From Streptococcus oralis (GTDB lineage: Bacteria > Bacillota > Bacilli > Lactobacillales > Streptococcaceae), in contig NZ_RJPK01000003.1 in assembly GCF_003943415.1 (NCBI RefSeq), forward strand, positions 28,175 through 92,174: a stretch of DNA of 64,000 nt, given 5' to 3'. Every line of letters starts with the position of its first letter. Positions within the stretch are counted from its first letter, which is position 1. The position numbers and the translations under genes are program-made. Shown here piece after piece: positions 55,347-64,000 of the stretch. Below the pieces are notes generated by a model, which was given only the letters and a program-made list of their open reading frames with translations, did not search any database and had not been told where the DNA came from.

Positions 55347-55697
55347 ATCCTAGCTGGCTTGTCAATAAGAAGGATAAATTAATTAGTTTAAAGAATTACA
55401 TTTATGAACAGAAGAGTTACATAAACTTACAAGGCATTTACCTTAATGAGATAGCTCATTTAAAATCTATTCCTTAAGTAAAAGAAACACAGAACAAATG
55501 AGCACAAAAAAGGGAAATATAGGATAAGGCTGGAACTATAGTTAAAAATAAGGTATGATATCAATGGGATTATTCTCTATTTAGCTTTCGTTTCCTAATC
55601 TGGATTTGAAAAATAGATTGATAAACAGTAGGGATACTAATCCATAGATTTTTTATTAAGGTATTTGATATTTTGAACAAGAGTAAAGGAGGAGCGC
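55347..55697. other. AT-rich intergenic region without recognisable genes
   Basis: No open frame of note, no terminator and no clear promoter are visible. A TATGAT at about 55554-55559 could be a -10 box for the response-regulator gene, but I see no matching -35. Confidence 0.5.
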
Positions 55698-56375
55698 ATG
55701 CACAAGATTTTACTAGTAGAAGATGACCAAGTTATTCGGCAACAAGTGGGGAAACTGCTCTCAGAGTGGGGGTTTGAGGTCGTTTTGGTAGAAGATTTTA
55801 TGGAAGTATTGAGCCTTTTTGTTCAGTCGGAACCTCATTTGGTCCTCATGGATATTGGCCTGCCTCTTTTTAATGGTTACCACTGGTGTCGGGAGATTCG
55901 TAAGATTTCTAAGGTGCCCATTATGTTTCTGTCTTCGAGAGACCAGGCTATGGATATAGTCATGGCAATCAACATGGGAGCAGATGACTTTGTGACTAAG
56001 CCTTTTGACCAGCAGGTCCTCCTTGCCAAGGTTCAGGGCTTGTTGCGCCGTTCCTATGAGTTTGGACGGGATGAAAGTTTGCTAGAGTATGCGGGTGTGA
56101 TCCTCAACACCAAGTCTATGGATCTGCACTATCAAGGTGAAATCCTGAGCCTAACCAAGAATGAATTTCAAATTTTGCGGGTTTTGTTTGAACATGCGGG
56201 CAATATCGTGGCGCGTGATGACCTGATGCGGGAACTCTGGAATAGCGACTTTTTCATCGATGACAATACCTTGTCTGTCAATGTTGCTCGTTTGCGCAAA
56301 AAGTTGGAGGAACAAGGCTTGGCAGGTTTTATCGAGACTAAGAAAGGGATAGGATACGGACTGAAACATGCTTGA
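55698..56375 (+). CDS. OmpR-family response regulator
   Basis: The 225-aa protein has a receiver domain with phospho-acceptor Asp52 (VLMDIGLP), the Lys in FVTKPF, and a C-terminal winged helix (LTKNEFQILRVLFEHAG..., NTLSVNVARLRKKL). The start follows AAAGGAGG. The kinase gene overlaps its end by 8 bp. Gene sizes and the position near thrS recall pneumococcal TCS01 (SP_1633/SP_1632 beside thrS); that link is from memory of gene order. BceR-type regulators usually respond to cell-wall antibiotics, but no ABC transporter is adjacent. Confidence 0.92.
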   Translation: MHKILLVEDDQVIRQQVGKLLSEWGFEVVLVEDFMEVLSLFVQSEPHLVLMDIGLPLFNGYHWCREIRKISKVPIMFLSSRDQAMDIVMAINMGADDFVTKPFDQQVLLAKVQGLLRRSYEFGRDESLLEYAGVILNTKSMDLHYQGEILSLTKNEFQILRVLFEHAGNIVARDDLMRELWNSDFFIDDNTLSVNVARLRKKLEEQGLAGFIETKKGIGYGLKHA

Positions 56376-57342
56376 TTGGAAATCATTTTTTCTAGCCTAT
56401 CTGCGTTCTCGCAGTCGCGTTTTTGCCTATATTTTTTCATTAGGCTTTCTCGTCCTTCTCTTTCAATTTTTATTTGCTAGTCTAGGAACTTATTTTCTTT
56501 ATTTCTTTCTGCTCAGTGGCTTTTTGACCTTCTTATTTTTGGCTTGGGATATATTTGCAGAAGCTCAGGTTTACCGTCAGGAAGCACTCTATGCTGAGCG
56601 AGACCCCAAGTCTCCTCTGGAATGTGCGCTAGCAGAAAAGCTCGAAGAGCTTGAATCTGAATTGTATCAAAAGAAGTCGGAAGCCCAAAGCAAGCTGACG
56701 GATTTGCTTGATTACTACACCTTATGGGTTCACCAGATCAAGACGCCCATTGCGGCTAGTCGACTTTTAGTAGCAGAAGTCTCTGATCGGGAGGTCAAGC
56801 AGCAACTGGAACAGGAAATCTTTAAGATTGACTCCTATACCAATCTGGTTTTGCAGTACTTACGTTTAGAGAGTTTTCACGATGACTTGGTCTTTGAAAA
56901 GGTTCAAGTGGAGGACTTGGTCAAGGAGATGGTTCGTAAATACGCTCTTTTCTTTATCCAAAAGGGGCTGACTGTCAATCTACATGACTTAGACAAAACC
57001 ATTGTGACCGATAAGAAGTGGTTATTGGTCGTCATTGAACAAATCCTCTCAAACAGCCTAAAATACACCAAGGAAGGTGGTTTGGAAATCTATATGGAGA
57101 ATCAAGAGCTTTGTATCAAGGATACGGGGATTGGTATTAAAAACAGCGATGTGCTCCGAGTCTTTGAAAGGGGTTTTTCAGGCTACAATGGTCGCTTGAC
57201 CCAGCAGTCATCTGGACTGGGCCTCTACCTATCCAAGAAAATCTCTGAAGAACTTGGCCATCAAATTCGTATCGAGTCTGAGATTGGAAAAGGAACGACA
57301 GTAAGAATCAAGTTTGCCGATATGAATCTGATGATTGAGTGA
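56368..57342 (+). CDS. BceS-type sensor histidine kinase
   Basis: The 324-aa protein has two closely spaced N-terminal transmembrane helices (about residues 14-37 and 41-62) with almost no external loop, the intramembrane-sensing layout. The phospho-acceptor is His122 in TLWVHQIKTPIAA, and the ATPase domain has DTGIGI and GLGLYLSKKI boxes. Such kinases normally sense through a partner ABC transporter, which is not nearby. It overlaps the response regulator by 8 bp. Confidence 0.92.
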   Translation: MLDWKSFFLAYLRSRSRVFAYIFSLGFLVLLFQFLFASLGTYFLYFFLLSGFLTFLFLAWDIFAEAQVYRQEALYAERDPKSPLECALAEKLEELESELYQKKSEAQSKLTDLLDYYTLWVHQIKTPIAASRLLVAEVSDREVKQQLEQEIFKIDSYTNLVLQYLRLESFHDDLVFEKVQVEDLVKEMVRKYALFFIQKGLTVNLHDLDKTIVTDKKWLLVVIEQILSNSLKYTKEGGLEIYMENQELCIKDTGIGIKNSDVLRVFERGFSGYNGRLTQQSSGLGLYLSKKISEELGHQIRIESEIGKGTTVRIKFADMNLMIE

Positions 57343-57433
57343 GCATAGTTGATGATAACCTCATCCATCTGTGGAATTTTTGTTCTAGTCTATATCTCTA
57401 TTTTCATGATAACGTCTAGAAGTTACCGTAAGA

Positions 57434-57805
57434 TTGTCCAGATGTAAAAAATATTACACTAGGAAAAGACTAGAATATAGTCAAAAAATAAAAGATGCAA
57501 AAATGAAAGAAAGTTATTTTGACGGAGGAATCCTAGATTATATTGGATACTCTATCTTAGCAGCCATAATTTGCGGACTTACTTTTGGGATCGCAACACC
57601 TTGGGCGGTTTGCATGATGCAAAATTGGAAAACCAAACACACGGTAGTGGATGGTCAACGTCTATACTTTGACGGGACTGGAGCACAACTGTTCGGTAAC
57701 TAGATCAAGCGGTTTCTTCTAACCATCATCACATTTGGGATCTATGGCTTCTGGTTGAAAATAAAAATGGAGCAATGGAATGTCAAACACATTCATCATG
57801 TTTAA
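57434..57805 (+). pseudogene. DUF898 membrane protein interrupted by a nonsense codon
   Basis: The frame from TTG 57434 (or ATG 57503) encodes ESYFDGGILDYIGYSIL, then CGLTFGIATPWAVCMM and GTGAQLFGN, and hits TAG at 57701-57703. It then continues in the same frame for 34 codons (IKRFLLTIITFGIYGFWLKI ... WNVKHIHHV) to TAA at 57805. DUF898 proteins have Trp at this place (GxWIK), so the stop is most simply TGG changed to TAG. The remaining pieces each hold one half of the duplicated membrane unit. Unless the stop is suppressed, the gene is broken, probably recently. Confidence 0.85.
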
Positions 57806-57812
57806 AGATTAA

Positions 57813-57850
57813 AACGGCATCTTCTTTCAGAGGAGATACCGTTTTTTCTT
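57813..57850 (+). terminator. Terminator after the DUF898 gene
   Basis: An imperfect stem (AACGGCATCTTCT with AGGAGATACCGTT) is followed by TTTTTCTTTTT. Confidence 0.78.
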
Positions 57851-57932
57851 TTTCGGATAAGGAAACAAAAATTTCTTCCTTTCTCTATCTTTTAAATTGA
57901 TATATTTTTCCAGAGAAAGACTGTAAAATTTT

Positions 57933-57941
57933 TGATATAAT
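57933..57941 (+). promoter_or_regulatory. Extended -10 promoter of the DUF389 gene
   Basis: TGATATAAT (57933-57941) is an extended -10 with a poor -35 region. It would give a leader of about 135 nt before the start codon; I see no known riboswitch in it. Confidence 0.5.
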
Positions 57942-58082
57942 GTTAAGGATAGACTGACGGATGCTTAAAGGATAATTTTCAAAAAAATAACAGGTGAGAA
58001 GAAAAATATGTAAGATTGAAAAGAAGTTTCTCTACCATCATCCAAGCAGAAACAAGATTATATGAAATAAAAGGAGTAACCA

Positions 58083-59132
58083 ATGACCAGAAATTATTCA
58101 ACACGTGAATACCGAGAGAAATTATATGATGACCTTCATGTGCGATTAAGAGATACAGTGATTTTGATGTGTGCGATTTTTATTGCCTCTATCGGTCTAA
58201 ATATGAATTCAACAGCTGTCATTATTGGAGCCATGCTGATTTCCCCTCTTATGACATCGATTGTTGGACTCGGATTTGGTTTAGCTATTTTTGATACGCG
58301 TTTAATCAAGCAATCTCTAGAGGTTTTATTTACACAAGTATTGGTCAGCTTGCTTGTCTCGACTCTGTATTTCTGGATTTCTCCCTTATCTTATGCAAGT
58401 AGCGAACTGATTGCACGAACCACTCCAACCATTTGGGATGTTCTCATTGCTATTGCTGGTGGGATAGCAGGTGTAATTGGGTCAAGGAAAAAAGAAGCAA
58501 ACAATATCGTGCCAGGAGTAGCCATTGCAACAGCTCTGATGCCACCTGTCTGTACTGCAGGATATGGTTTAGCTAATGGAAATGTACGATTTTTATTTGG
58601 GGCTCTCTATCTTTTCTTGATCAACTGTATCTTTATCATGCTAGCCAACATTGTTGGAACAAGAATTTTGATGAGAAAATCTCCCTTAAGTTCATTTAAA
58701 GAGCTAAACATTAAAATGAAAATTGGCTTGACATCCTTGATTGTATTATTGGTTCTTCCAGCCAGCTATTCAGCAGTTACTCTGACAATAGATCAGGCGC
58801 GAAAAGAAGGAATCAAACAGTTTGTAGCAAAAGAGTTCGCTAATCACACGGTCATTAATCAAGTCTACAAGTCAAGAAACAATGAATTGGTCTTGACGGT
58901 TGTTGGAGATCCGATTTCAGACGAAGAATTAGAAACGCTCCATCAAAAACAAGCCTCTTACGGTATTCAATCTGTTCAATTAAAAGTCAATCAAGTCCAT
59001 AATTCGACAAAATTAGATAGTGAGATGACCAAGGAATTTTATGAAAACATTAACAAGTATATCGATCAAAAACTCTCTGAAAAGGATTCGCAAAAAGATC
59101 TCGTAAAAGAAAATGAAGCAGACAAGGATTGA
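58083..59132 (+). CDS. DUF389 (TIGR00341-like) membrane protein
   Basis: The 349-aa protein has about six transmembrane helices, with the family block LRDTVILMCAIFIASIGLNM, then GAMLISPLMTSIVGLGFG and NNIVPGVAIATALMPPVCTAGYGL. A soluble C-terminal domain (about 235-349) ends in a charged tail. DUF389 proteins are widespread, and their function is unknown to me. AAAGGAG precedes the ATG. It stands alone as a transcription unit ending at a bidirectional terminator. Confidence 0.87.
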   Translation: MTRNYSTREYREKLYDDLHVRLRDTVILMCAIFIASIGLNMNSTAVIIGAMLISPLMTSIVGLGFGLAIFDTRLIKQSLEVLFTQVLVSLLVSTLYFWISPLSYASSELIARTTPTIWDVLIAIAGGIAGVIGSRKKEANNIVPGVAIATALMPPVCTAGYGLANGNVRFLFGALYLFLINCIFIMLANIVGTRILMRKSPLSSFKELNIKMKIGLTSLIVLLVLPASYSAVTLTIDQARKEGIKQFVAKEFANHTVINQVYKSRNNELVLTVVGDPISDEELETLHQKQASYGIQSVQLKVNQVHNSTKLDSEMTKEFYENINKYIDQKLSEKDSQKDLVKENEADKD

Positions 59133-59278
59133 GGATATTGAACTTATCTAACTCATGGAAGCAAATTTTGGGAGGATATCCTATATTCAACAGTTAGTGG
59201 ATAGAAAGGATTGTTGATGAGGATACCATTTGTGGTGGTTTGACCAATCACTACTAGCTCAGGTTAAATAAAATATAA

Positions 59279-59311
59279 AAAAGCAACAACTGAAATAGTT
59301 GTTGCTTTTTC
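59279..59311. terminator. Bidirectional terminator between DUF389 gene and thrS
   Basis: The perfect 11-bp stem AAGCAACAACT (59281-59291) with AGTTGTTGCTT (59297-59307) has A and T flanks that serve both converging genes. Confidence 0.92.
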
Positions 59312-59344
59312 TTACTGAAAAATGTTTCTCAGACAGTGATCGTT

Positions 59345-61288
59345 TTATTTCTCAACACGAGATTTGTTGGCGATATCAGCAAGGATTGCTGCTACAAACT
59401 CATCTACTGGGACAGTTTGTGTTTCTTTTTGGCCATAGCGACGAACATTGACTGTTCCGTCTTCCATTTCCTTATCCCCAACAATCAATTGGTAAGGAAT
59501 CTTGCTGGTTTGTGAAGCACGGATCTTGAACTGCATTTTTTCATTGCGCTCATCCACATCTGCACGGACACCACGGTCACGGAGTTTCTTAGCAACTTCC
59601 CATGCGTAGTCCACGTGTTTTTCGTTAGATACTGGGATGAGGGTTACTTGGTGTGGTGCTAGCCATGTTGGGAAGGCACCCTTGTAGTTTTCAATCAAGA
59701 TAGCTGTGAAGCGTTCCATAGTTGAGATAACCCCACGGTGAATCATAACAGGACGGTGCTCTTCGCCATCAGCTCCGATATATTTGAGGTCGAAGCGTTC
59801 TGGAAGCAAGAAGTCAAGTTGGATAGTAGAGAGGGTTTCTTCTTTACCAAGGGCAGTTTTAACCTGGATATCCAATTTTGGTCCGTAGAAGGCTGCTTCA
59901 CCTTCAGCTTCAAAGTAGTCCAGTTCCATATCATCCATAGCTGCTTTCAACATGCGTTGTGCATTTTCCCACATCTCATCGTTGTCAAAGTATTTGTGTT
60001 TATCTTCTGGGTCACGATAAGACAAGCGGAAACGGTAATCTGTCAAATTAAAGTCTTCATACACGTCGATAATCAATTGAAGAATTTTCTTGAATTCTTC
60101 CTCAATTTGTTCTGGAGCTACAAAAGTATGACCATCATTTAGGGACATTTCGCGTACACGTTGAAGGCCTGTAAGGGCGCCAGATTTTTCATATCGGTGC
60201 ATCATGCCAATCTCAGCGATACGGATTGGTAATTCACGGTATGAGTGTACATGGTGTTTATAAACTTCTATATGATGAGGACAGTTCATTGGACGGAGGA
60301 CAAACTCTTCACCGTCTCCCATGTCCATAGTTGGGAACATATCTTCACGGTAGTGATCCCAGTGACCAGAAGTTTTATAGAGTTCCACTGAGGCAATTGG
60401 TGGAGTGTAAACATGTTGGTAGCCTGCAGCGATTTCCTTGTCGACAATGTAGCGTTCCAATTCACGACGGATAGTCGCACCATTTGGCAACCAGAATGGA
60501 AGTCCTTGACCAACATCTTGTGAAATCATGAAGAGGTCAAGCTCTTTACCAAGTTTACGGTGGTCACGTTCTTTAGCTTCTTCGCGCATTTGAAGGTAGT
60601 TCTTCAAGTCTTTCTTGTCAAACCAAGCTGTACCGTAGATCCGTTGCATCATCGCATTGTCGCTATTTCCACGCCAGTAAGCACCTGCTACATGGAGCAG
60701 GTGGAAGATTTGGATACGGCCTGTTGAAGGCACGTGTGGGCCACGGCAGAGGTCTACGTACTCACCTTGACGGTAAATCGTCAAACCACCCTCGTCTTCA
60801 GAGTGCTCTTCAATCAATTCCAACTTGTAAGGGTCGTTCTTGAAGATTTCACGCGCTTCATCTTTAGTCACTTCTTCACGAATAGATGGGAAGTTTTCTT
60901 TGACGATTTTTTTCATTTCTTCTTCGATACGAGGCAGGTCTTCGTTAGAGATTTGACCAGCAGTATTGTCCGTATCATAGTAGAAGCCATCCTCGATAGC
61001 TGGACCAACACCCAAGTGAATATCTGGGAAAAGGCGACGAGCTGCTTGGGCGAACAAGTGAGCAGCTGAGTGACGCAAGATTGGAAGGGCATCTTCGTGA
61101 TCAGGTGTCACGATTTCGATAGAGCCATCTTCAGTGATAGCACGAGTCGTATCGATGAGTTTGCCGTTGAATTTACCAGCAAGAGCTTTTTTAGCTAGGG
61201 AATTGCTGATAGATTGGGCAATTTCAAAAGTAGTTACGCCAGATTCGAATTCACGAACAGCGCCATCTGGGAAAGTAATCTTAACCAT
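59345..61288 (-). CDS. thrS: Threonyl-tRNA synthetase
   Basis: ThrRS charges tRNA-Thr. The 647-aa protein has an N-terminal TGS domain, the editing domain ([28 protein letters not shown] with the conserved Cys and His), and the class II catalytic core. The core shows zinc ligands in [15 protein letters not shown] and motif 2 [17 protein letters not shown]. An anticodon-binding domain closes it. AAGGAG precedes the ATG. It is the second gene behind the T-box leader at about 61930-62165, after the P-loop gene 10 bp upstream. Confidence 0.98.
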   Translation of the reverse strand: MVKITFPDGAVREFESGVTTFEIAQSISNSLAKKALAGKFNGKLIDTTRAITEDGSIEIVTPDHEDALPILRHSAAHLFAQAARRLFPDIHLGVGPAIEDGFYYDTDNTAGQISNEDLPRIEEEMKKIVKENFPSIREEVTKDEAREIFKNDPYKLELIEEHSEDEGGLTIYRQGEYVDLCRGPHVPSTGRIQIFHLLHVAGAYWRGNSDNAMMQRIYGTAWFDKKDLKNYLQMREEAKERDHRKLGKELDLFMISQDVGQGLPFWLPNGATIRRELERYIVDKEIAAGYQHVYTPPIASVELYKTSGHWDHYREDMFPTMDMGDGEEFVLRPMNCPHHIEVYKHHVHSYRELPIRIAEIGMMHRYEKSGALTGLQRVREMSLNDGHTFVAPEQIEEEFKKILQLIIDVYEDFNLTDYRFRLSYRDPEDKHKYFDNDEMWENAQRMLKAAMDDMELDYFEAEGEAAFYGPKLDIQVKTALGKEETLSTIQLDFLLPERFDLKYIGADGEEHRPVMIHRGVISTMERFTAILIENYKGAFPTWLAPHQVTLIPVSNEKHVDYAWEVAKKLRDRGVRADVDERNEKMQFKIRASQTSKIPYQLIVGDKEMEDGTVNVRRYGQKETQTVPVDEFVAAILADIANKSRVEK

Positions 61289-61298
61289 AGTTTTCTCC

Positions 61299-61922
61299 TT
61301 AAATATTTATTCTATTTTTGTTGGACAATTTTAAGAGCCGAGCAACTTCTTCCGCATTCTGATTCTCTGATTGACTACCATCTGTTACGAGGCTAGGATA
61401 GCCTAATAACACCGCTTCCTTACGAACCATTTGAGCAAAAAGAATGTCTCGTTGCATCCAGTTTTCAAAAGCTTGCTCAGGGTTGGTTGTACCCTCTAAG
61501 ACATAAGGAACCCATTCTCTCTGTTTATAGTGCTTTTTTTGAAAATCGGCTGTTGGAGTCAAGCATAGATAGGAAGACGCTGGACATTCAAGCTTCTTTA
61601 CCAAGTGAGGCAAAAGTCCTGCTCCCTCTACCAAGAGAGGTCTGTTTTGATTTTTTATCAAGTAAGATTTTACATAAGGAAAAATCTCTTCATAAAAGCG
61701 CCATTCTTCATCTGCCATCTCTTCTGGATTTCTCATCCAGATTTGTTCTGGACTTCTGTCCTGTCTCAGAAGGCAAATCGGCTGTGAGTCTGCACTTGCT
61801 TGACTCATCATCTCTTCCACCAAATCATCCAGTTTGATATGAAGTAGTTGATACTGTCTAGCAAGAAGTGAGGCAATTGTTGATTTTCCACTACAAGGCG
61901 ATCCGCCAATCATATATAGCAT
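61299..61922 (-). CDS. P-loop kinase-like protein in the thrS operon
   Basis: The 207-aa protein starts [20 protein letters not shown], a Walker A ([10 protein letters not shown]) of the nucleoside/small-molecule kinase type, and has a DLVEEMM lid-like region and [13 protein letters not shown] strand. The substrate is unknown. The ATG at 61922 is behind AAGGAGG; the longer frame upstream is T-box RNA, not protein. Because it lies between the T-box and thrS, it is also controlled by uncharged tRNA-Thr. Confidence 0.75.
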   Translation of the reverse strand: MLYMIGGSPCSGKSTIASLLARQYQLLHIKLDDLVEEMMSQASADSQPICLLRQDRSPEQIWMRNPEEMADEEWRFYEEIFPYVKSYLIKNQNRPLLVEGAGLLPHLVKKLECPASSYLCLTPTADFQKKHYKQREWVPYVLEGTTNPEQAFENWMQRDILFAQMVRKEAVLLGYPSLVTDGSQSENQNAEEVARLLKLSNKNRINI

Positions 61923-61934
61923 TATTCTTCCTCC

Positions 61935-62166
61935 TTCTGACAAAACAAAAAACGACATCCTCGAAAGGACGTCGCAACGTGGTTCCACCTTCATTTATGT
62001 TCCTCAAAAAAGAGGAACACCTCTGATTGGCTTTAACGTGGCCACCGTTTTATGTTTTCATAAAAGTCAGTTGAGTAGTATCAGTTTAGGCTCTCTATGC
62101 GTTTCCAGCAACCACGCACTCTCTAGTAGAAAGGGACTAAGTGACTTGTCTCTATGCATTATTATA
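61935..62166 (-). ncRNA. T-box riboswitch (tRNA-Thr) of the kinase-like gene/thrS operon
   Basis: Reading the minus strand: a long stem I region begins near 62155 and has GATACTACT, whose ACU triplets are candidate Thr specifiers. A hairpin GTTCCTC/GAGGAAC follows (about 61999-62018), then the T-box core GGTGGAACCACG (about 61979-61990). The leader ends in a terminator stem CGACGTCC/GGATGTCG and TTTTTTG (about 61941-61975). Uncharged tRNA-Thr would stabilise the antiterminator and switch on the operon. The exact specifier needs folding to confirm. Confidence 0.92.
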
Positions 62167-62188
62167 GCATGATTGCGAGAATTTTCAA
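62161..62188 (-). promoter_or_regulatory. Promoter of the T-box/thrS operon
   Basis: On the minus strand, -35 TTGAAA (plus 62183-62188) and an extended -10 TGCTATAAT (TATAAT at 62161-62166) are 16 bp apart. The -35 overlaps the last codons of the gene upstream. Confidence 0.85.
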
Positions 62189-62559
62189 GGATTTTGTAAA
62201 AGTTTTTTATTTTTTCCTTGCTGGAGCATATATTTAATACCTGAACCTGAAGCCATACCAAGTAGGGCAAAGAGTTCATAAGCTAGGAAATAAACGAGAA
62301 TGAATTCATTGAAAGTGATGATGGTAAAGCAATAGAGCAGACCAATACCGAGTAGCCACCACAGTGAGAATTGGAAACGGTAGCTATAAAGAAGGGATAC
62401 GATGAAGGTTGCCAAAGGTGAAAAGAAGATGATGTTGTTAATGTAGAGCCCTTTCAGTGTATAAGGGTCAGAAATCAGCAGTAACAGCAACTCATAGAGA
62501 GGCCAGTAAAAGAAGAATATGACAAGGTAGTATGGGATATACTTAAGATATTTCCGCAT
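62185..62559 (-). CDS. Small membrane protein, unknown function
   Basis: The 124-aa protein has about four transmembrane helices (residues 8-29, 40-62, 67-84 and 88-108) and a basic C-terminal tail (QQGKNKKLLQNP). No known family motif is seen. It has a strong promoter of its own and a GGAGG ribosome site, and its 3' end overlaps the promoter of the T-box operon. No terminator separates it from that operon. Confidence 0.7.
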   Translation of the reverse strand: MRKYLKYIPYYLVIFFFYWPLYELLLLLISDPYTLKGLYINNIIFFSPLATFIVSLLYSYRFQFSLWWLLGIGLLYCFTIITFNEFILVYFLAYELFALLGMASGSGIKYMLQQGKNKKLLQNP

Positions 62560-62639
62560 GGCAATAGTCCTCCAATCTGCAAAAATAGAGAGATGTTGAA
62601 GACCACATAATCCTAAATGAAGGGGAACTCTCTACCTAT

Positions 62640-62668
62640 ATTATAGCACAATTTGCAAACCCTTACAA
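62640..62668 (-). promoter_or_regulatory. Promoter of the small membrane-protein gene
   Basis: On the minus strand, -35 TTGTAA (plus 62663-62668) and an extended -10 TGCTATAAT (TATAAT at 62640-62645) are 17 bp apart. Confidence 0.8.
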
Positions 62669-62711
62669 GTTAATTAGGTAAGCAGTGATAGCGATTTTTT
62701 GGAGTGTTTTC

Positions 62712-62720
62712 TGCTATAAT
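62712..62720 (+). promoter_or_regulatory. Extended -10 promoter of the metallophosphoesterase gene
   Basis: TGCTATAAT at 62712-62720, with no clear -35, lies 36 bp before the start codon. Confidence 0.6.
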
Positions 62721-62756
62721 ACTAACAAAAGAAGTAAGAGGAAATGAGGAGAAAGA

Positions 62757-63599
62757 ATGACTAAAATAGCAGTTCTTTCAGATATACATGGAAATATGAC
62801 AGCTCTGGAAGCCGTACTGGCTGATGCAAGAGCGGCAGAGGTAGAAGAGTATTGGCTTTTGGGAGATATTCTCATGCCTGGAACAGGACGTAGAAGGATA
62901 TTGGATCTCTTAGCTAGCTTGCCCATCACTGCAAGAGTGCTGGGAAATTGGGAGAACAGTCTCTGGCGTGGTTTGCATCGCAAGCTAGATCCTACAAAAG
63001 CGAGTCATCGATATCTCCTGCGCCAATGCCAGTATATCTTAGAAGAAATTAGCCCTAAAGAAATCGAAGACCTCAACAATCAACCTATGCAAGTTCATCG
63101 TCAGTTTGGTGATTTGACGGTAGGAATCACTCACCATCTCCCTGATAAAAACTGGGGTAGAGAGTTGATTCATACGGGAAAACAAGAAGATTTTGATAGA
63201 TTGGTGACGGAACCGCATGCTTCTATCGCAGTGTATGGCCATATCCACCAACAGTTTCTTCGTTACGGAAGTGACGGACAGTTGATTCTTAATCCAGGTT
63301 CGATTGGGCAACCCTTCTTTTTAGATGCGAAGTTGCGTAAGGACCTGCGGGCTCAATATATGATTTTAGAGTTTGATGAGGCTGGTTTGTCTGATGTTGA
63401 TTTTCGTCGAGTGGATTATGATGTAGAAGCCGAGTTGCAGCTGGCTAAGGATTTAAAACTCCCCTATTTCCAGATTTACTATGAAAGTTTGGTAAATGGG
63501 ATTCACCATACTCATAATCAGGAACTTTTGTATGAAATTGCCCAAGAACAGGGGCATGATGCTGAGTTGGATGCGTGGCTGGATTGTGGTAACGATTGA
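62757..63599 (+). CDS. Calcineurin-like metallophosphoesterase (YfcE/MJ0936-like)
   Basis: The 280-aa protein has the binuclear metal motifs of calcineurin-type phosphodiesterases: SDIHGN (residues 8-13), GD in WLLGDIL, GNWEN, and the late YGHIHQQF with NPGSIGQP. It resembles MJ0936/YfcE enzymes that cleave phosphodiesters, but is longer, with a helical C-terminal extension (about 225-280) I do not recognise. GAGGAGAAAG precedes the ATG. The natural substrate is unknown. Confidence 0.85.
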   Translation: MTKIAVLSDIHGNMTALEAVLADARAAEVEEYWLLGDILMPGTGRRRILDLLASLPITARVLGNWENSLWRGLHRKLDPTKASHRYLLRQCQYILEEISPKEIEDLNNQPMQVHRQFGDLTVGITHHLPDKNWGRELIHTGKQEDFDRLVTEPHASIAVYGHIHQQFLRYGSDGQLILNPGSIGQPFFLDAKLRKDLRAQYMILEFDEAGLSDVDFRRVDYDVEAELQLAKDLKLPYFQIYYESLVNGIHHTHNQELLYEIAQEQGHDAELDAWLDCGND

Positions 63600-63623
63600 C
63601 ATTACAACGTAAAAGGGTATAAT
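63596..63623 (+). promoter_or_regulatory. Promoter of the Rrf2-family gene
   Basis: A perfect -35 TTGACA (63596-63601) and a perfect -10 TATAAT (63618-63623) are 16 bp apart; the -35 overlaps the stop codon of the gene upstream. Confidence 0.87.
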
Positions 63624-63655
63624 GGGTATCAGATAGGATGTGAAAGGAGAAGAAG

Positions 63656-64000
63656 ATGCAAATTTCAAGTCGATTTACGATTGCGACTCATATGTTAATC
63701 ATCATTGCCATCAAGAGTCAAGAGAGCAAGGTAACCAGTGATTTTCTCGCGGCCAGTGTTGGGGTCAATCCGGTCATTATTCGCAAAACCTTGTCTCAAC
63801 TCAAAAAAGCTAAACTGATATCAGTTGCGCGTGGGACGGGCGGTACCGAGATTCTCAAAGACTTACAAGATATTAGTCTTTTTGATGTTTATCAGGCAGT
63901 TGAATGTTTAGGACAATCTGGTAAACTCTTTAGTTTCCATGATAATCCCAACCCTAACTGTCCAGTAGGGGCCAATATTCATGAAGTTTTGGATCAAAAA
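63656..64000 (+). CDS. Rrf2-family transcriptional regulator (3' end outside window)
   Basis: 115 codons are visible, starting MQISSRFTIATHMLIIIAIK behind AAAGGAG. The winged helix with SVGVNPVIIRKTLSQLKKA and the wing ARGTGGTEI match Rrf2 proteins. A Cys in NPNCPVGANI stands where some family members bind an Fe-S cluster, but only one Cys is visible in this part. Homologs such as YwnA-like regulators control stress or redox genes. The frame is open at the window edge, so the end is not seen. Confidence 0.85.
   Translation, partial: MQISSRFTIATHMLIIIAIKSQESKVTSDFLAASVGVNPVIIRKTLSQLKKAKLISVARGTGGTEILKDLQDISLFDVYQAVECLGQSGKLFSFHDNPNPNCPVGANIHEVLDQK

Noticed and set aside
62067..62279. 70-codon open frame on the minus strand over the T-box leader
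   Set aside because: It crosses a strong promoter and the conserved T-box RNA and has no protein-like features.
1..64000. CRISPR arrays, tRNA or rRNA genes, prophage
   Set aside because: No regularly spaced short repeats, no cloverleaf sequences and no phage structural genes were seen on reading through the window.

Overview
The window is low-GC Firmicutes DNA and reads as a chromosomal segment of a mitis-group Streptococcus. This is an inference from gene content, not a database match. The supporting signs are a psaBCA-tpx-psaR manganese locus with a PsaR-type operator, a streptococcal MET-box in front of metE, MsmK, single-copy Rel, PepO, and a type VIIb secretion locus with LXG toxins. 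Strong Shine-Dalgarno sequences and TATAAT-type (often extended -10) promoters are frequent.

Layout. 0-6.7 kb: a type I restriction-modification locus in which hsdS and hsdM are separated by three extra genes: a HAD-type phosphatase, a membrane-anchored KAP P-loop NTPase and a RecB-like PD-(D/E)XK protein. No hsdR is present in the window. 6.7-8.3 kb: a YbgA (DUF1722) gene overlapping a pyrimidine-dimer-glycosylase-like gene, then a RelE/HigB-like toxin with an HTH antitoxin. 8.3-11.9 kb: metE-metF behind a perfect MET-box. 11.9-19.9 kb: pnp, cysE, a tandem GNAT, a nucleoside phosphorylase, a RibD-like reductase, cysS, mrnC and a PucR-type HTH gene, all co-directional and tightly packed. 20-24 kb: msmK, rel, dtd. 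24-28.4 kb (minus strand): a small membrane protein, psaR, tpx, psaA, psaC, psaB. 28.5-31.1 kb: pepO and a metallo-beta-lactamase-fold hydrolase.

31.5-41.4 kb: the core type VIIb secretion machine, esxA-esaA-essA-esaB-essB-essC. 41.4-52.6 kb: its effector region. One complete module holds two LXG-associated helical proteins (Lap1/Lap2 type), a full-length LXG toxin with a glycine-zipper C-terminus and a membrane-protein gene that is probably its immunity factor. Behind it lie two LXG genes that have lost their starts and lap partners, each followed by a different membrane protein and a DUF4176 gene. Also present are debris of another toxin tail and immunity start, two copies of a roughly 370-bp repeat, and two essC fragments. 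I read the region as a reservoir of toxin and immunity cassettes that can recombine with the expressed copy; this is the most unusual part of the window.

52.6-64 kb: ordinary chromosomal genes. These are a Mbeg1-like hydrolase; a TetR repressor with a membrane-anchored flavoreductase, both preceded by the same inverted repeat; an OmpR/BceS-type two-component system; a DUF898 gene broken by one nonsense codon; a DUF389 protein; thrS with an upstream P-loop kinase-like gene behind a T-box riboswitch; a small membrane protein; a metallophosphoesterase; and the start of an Rrf2-family regulator that runs off the window. I see no rRNA, tRNA, CRISPR array, intact insertion sequence or prophage.
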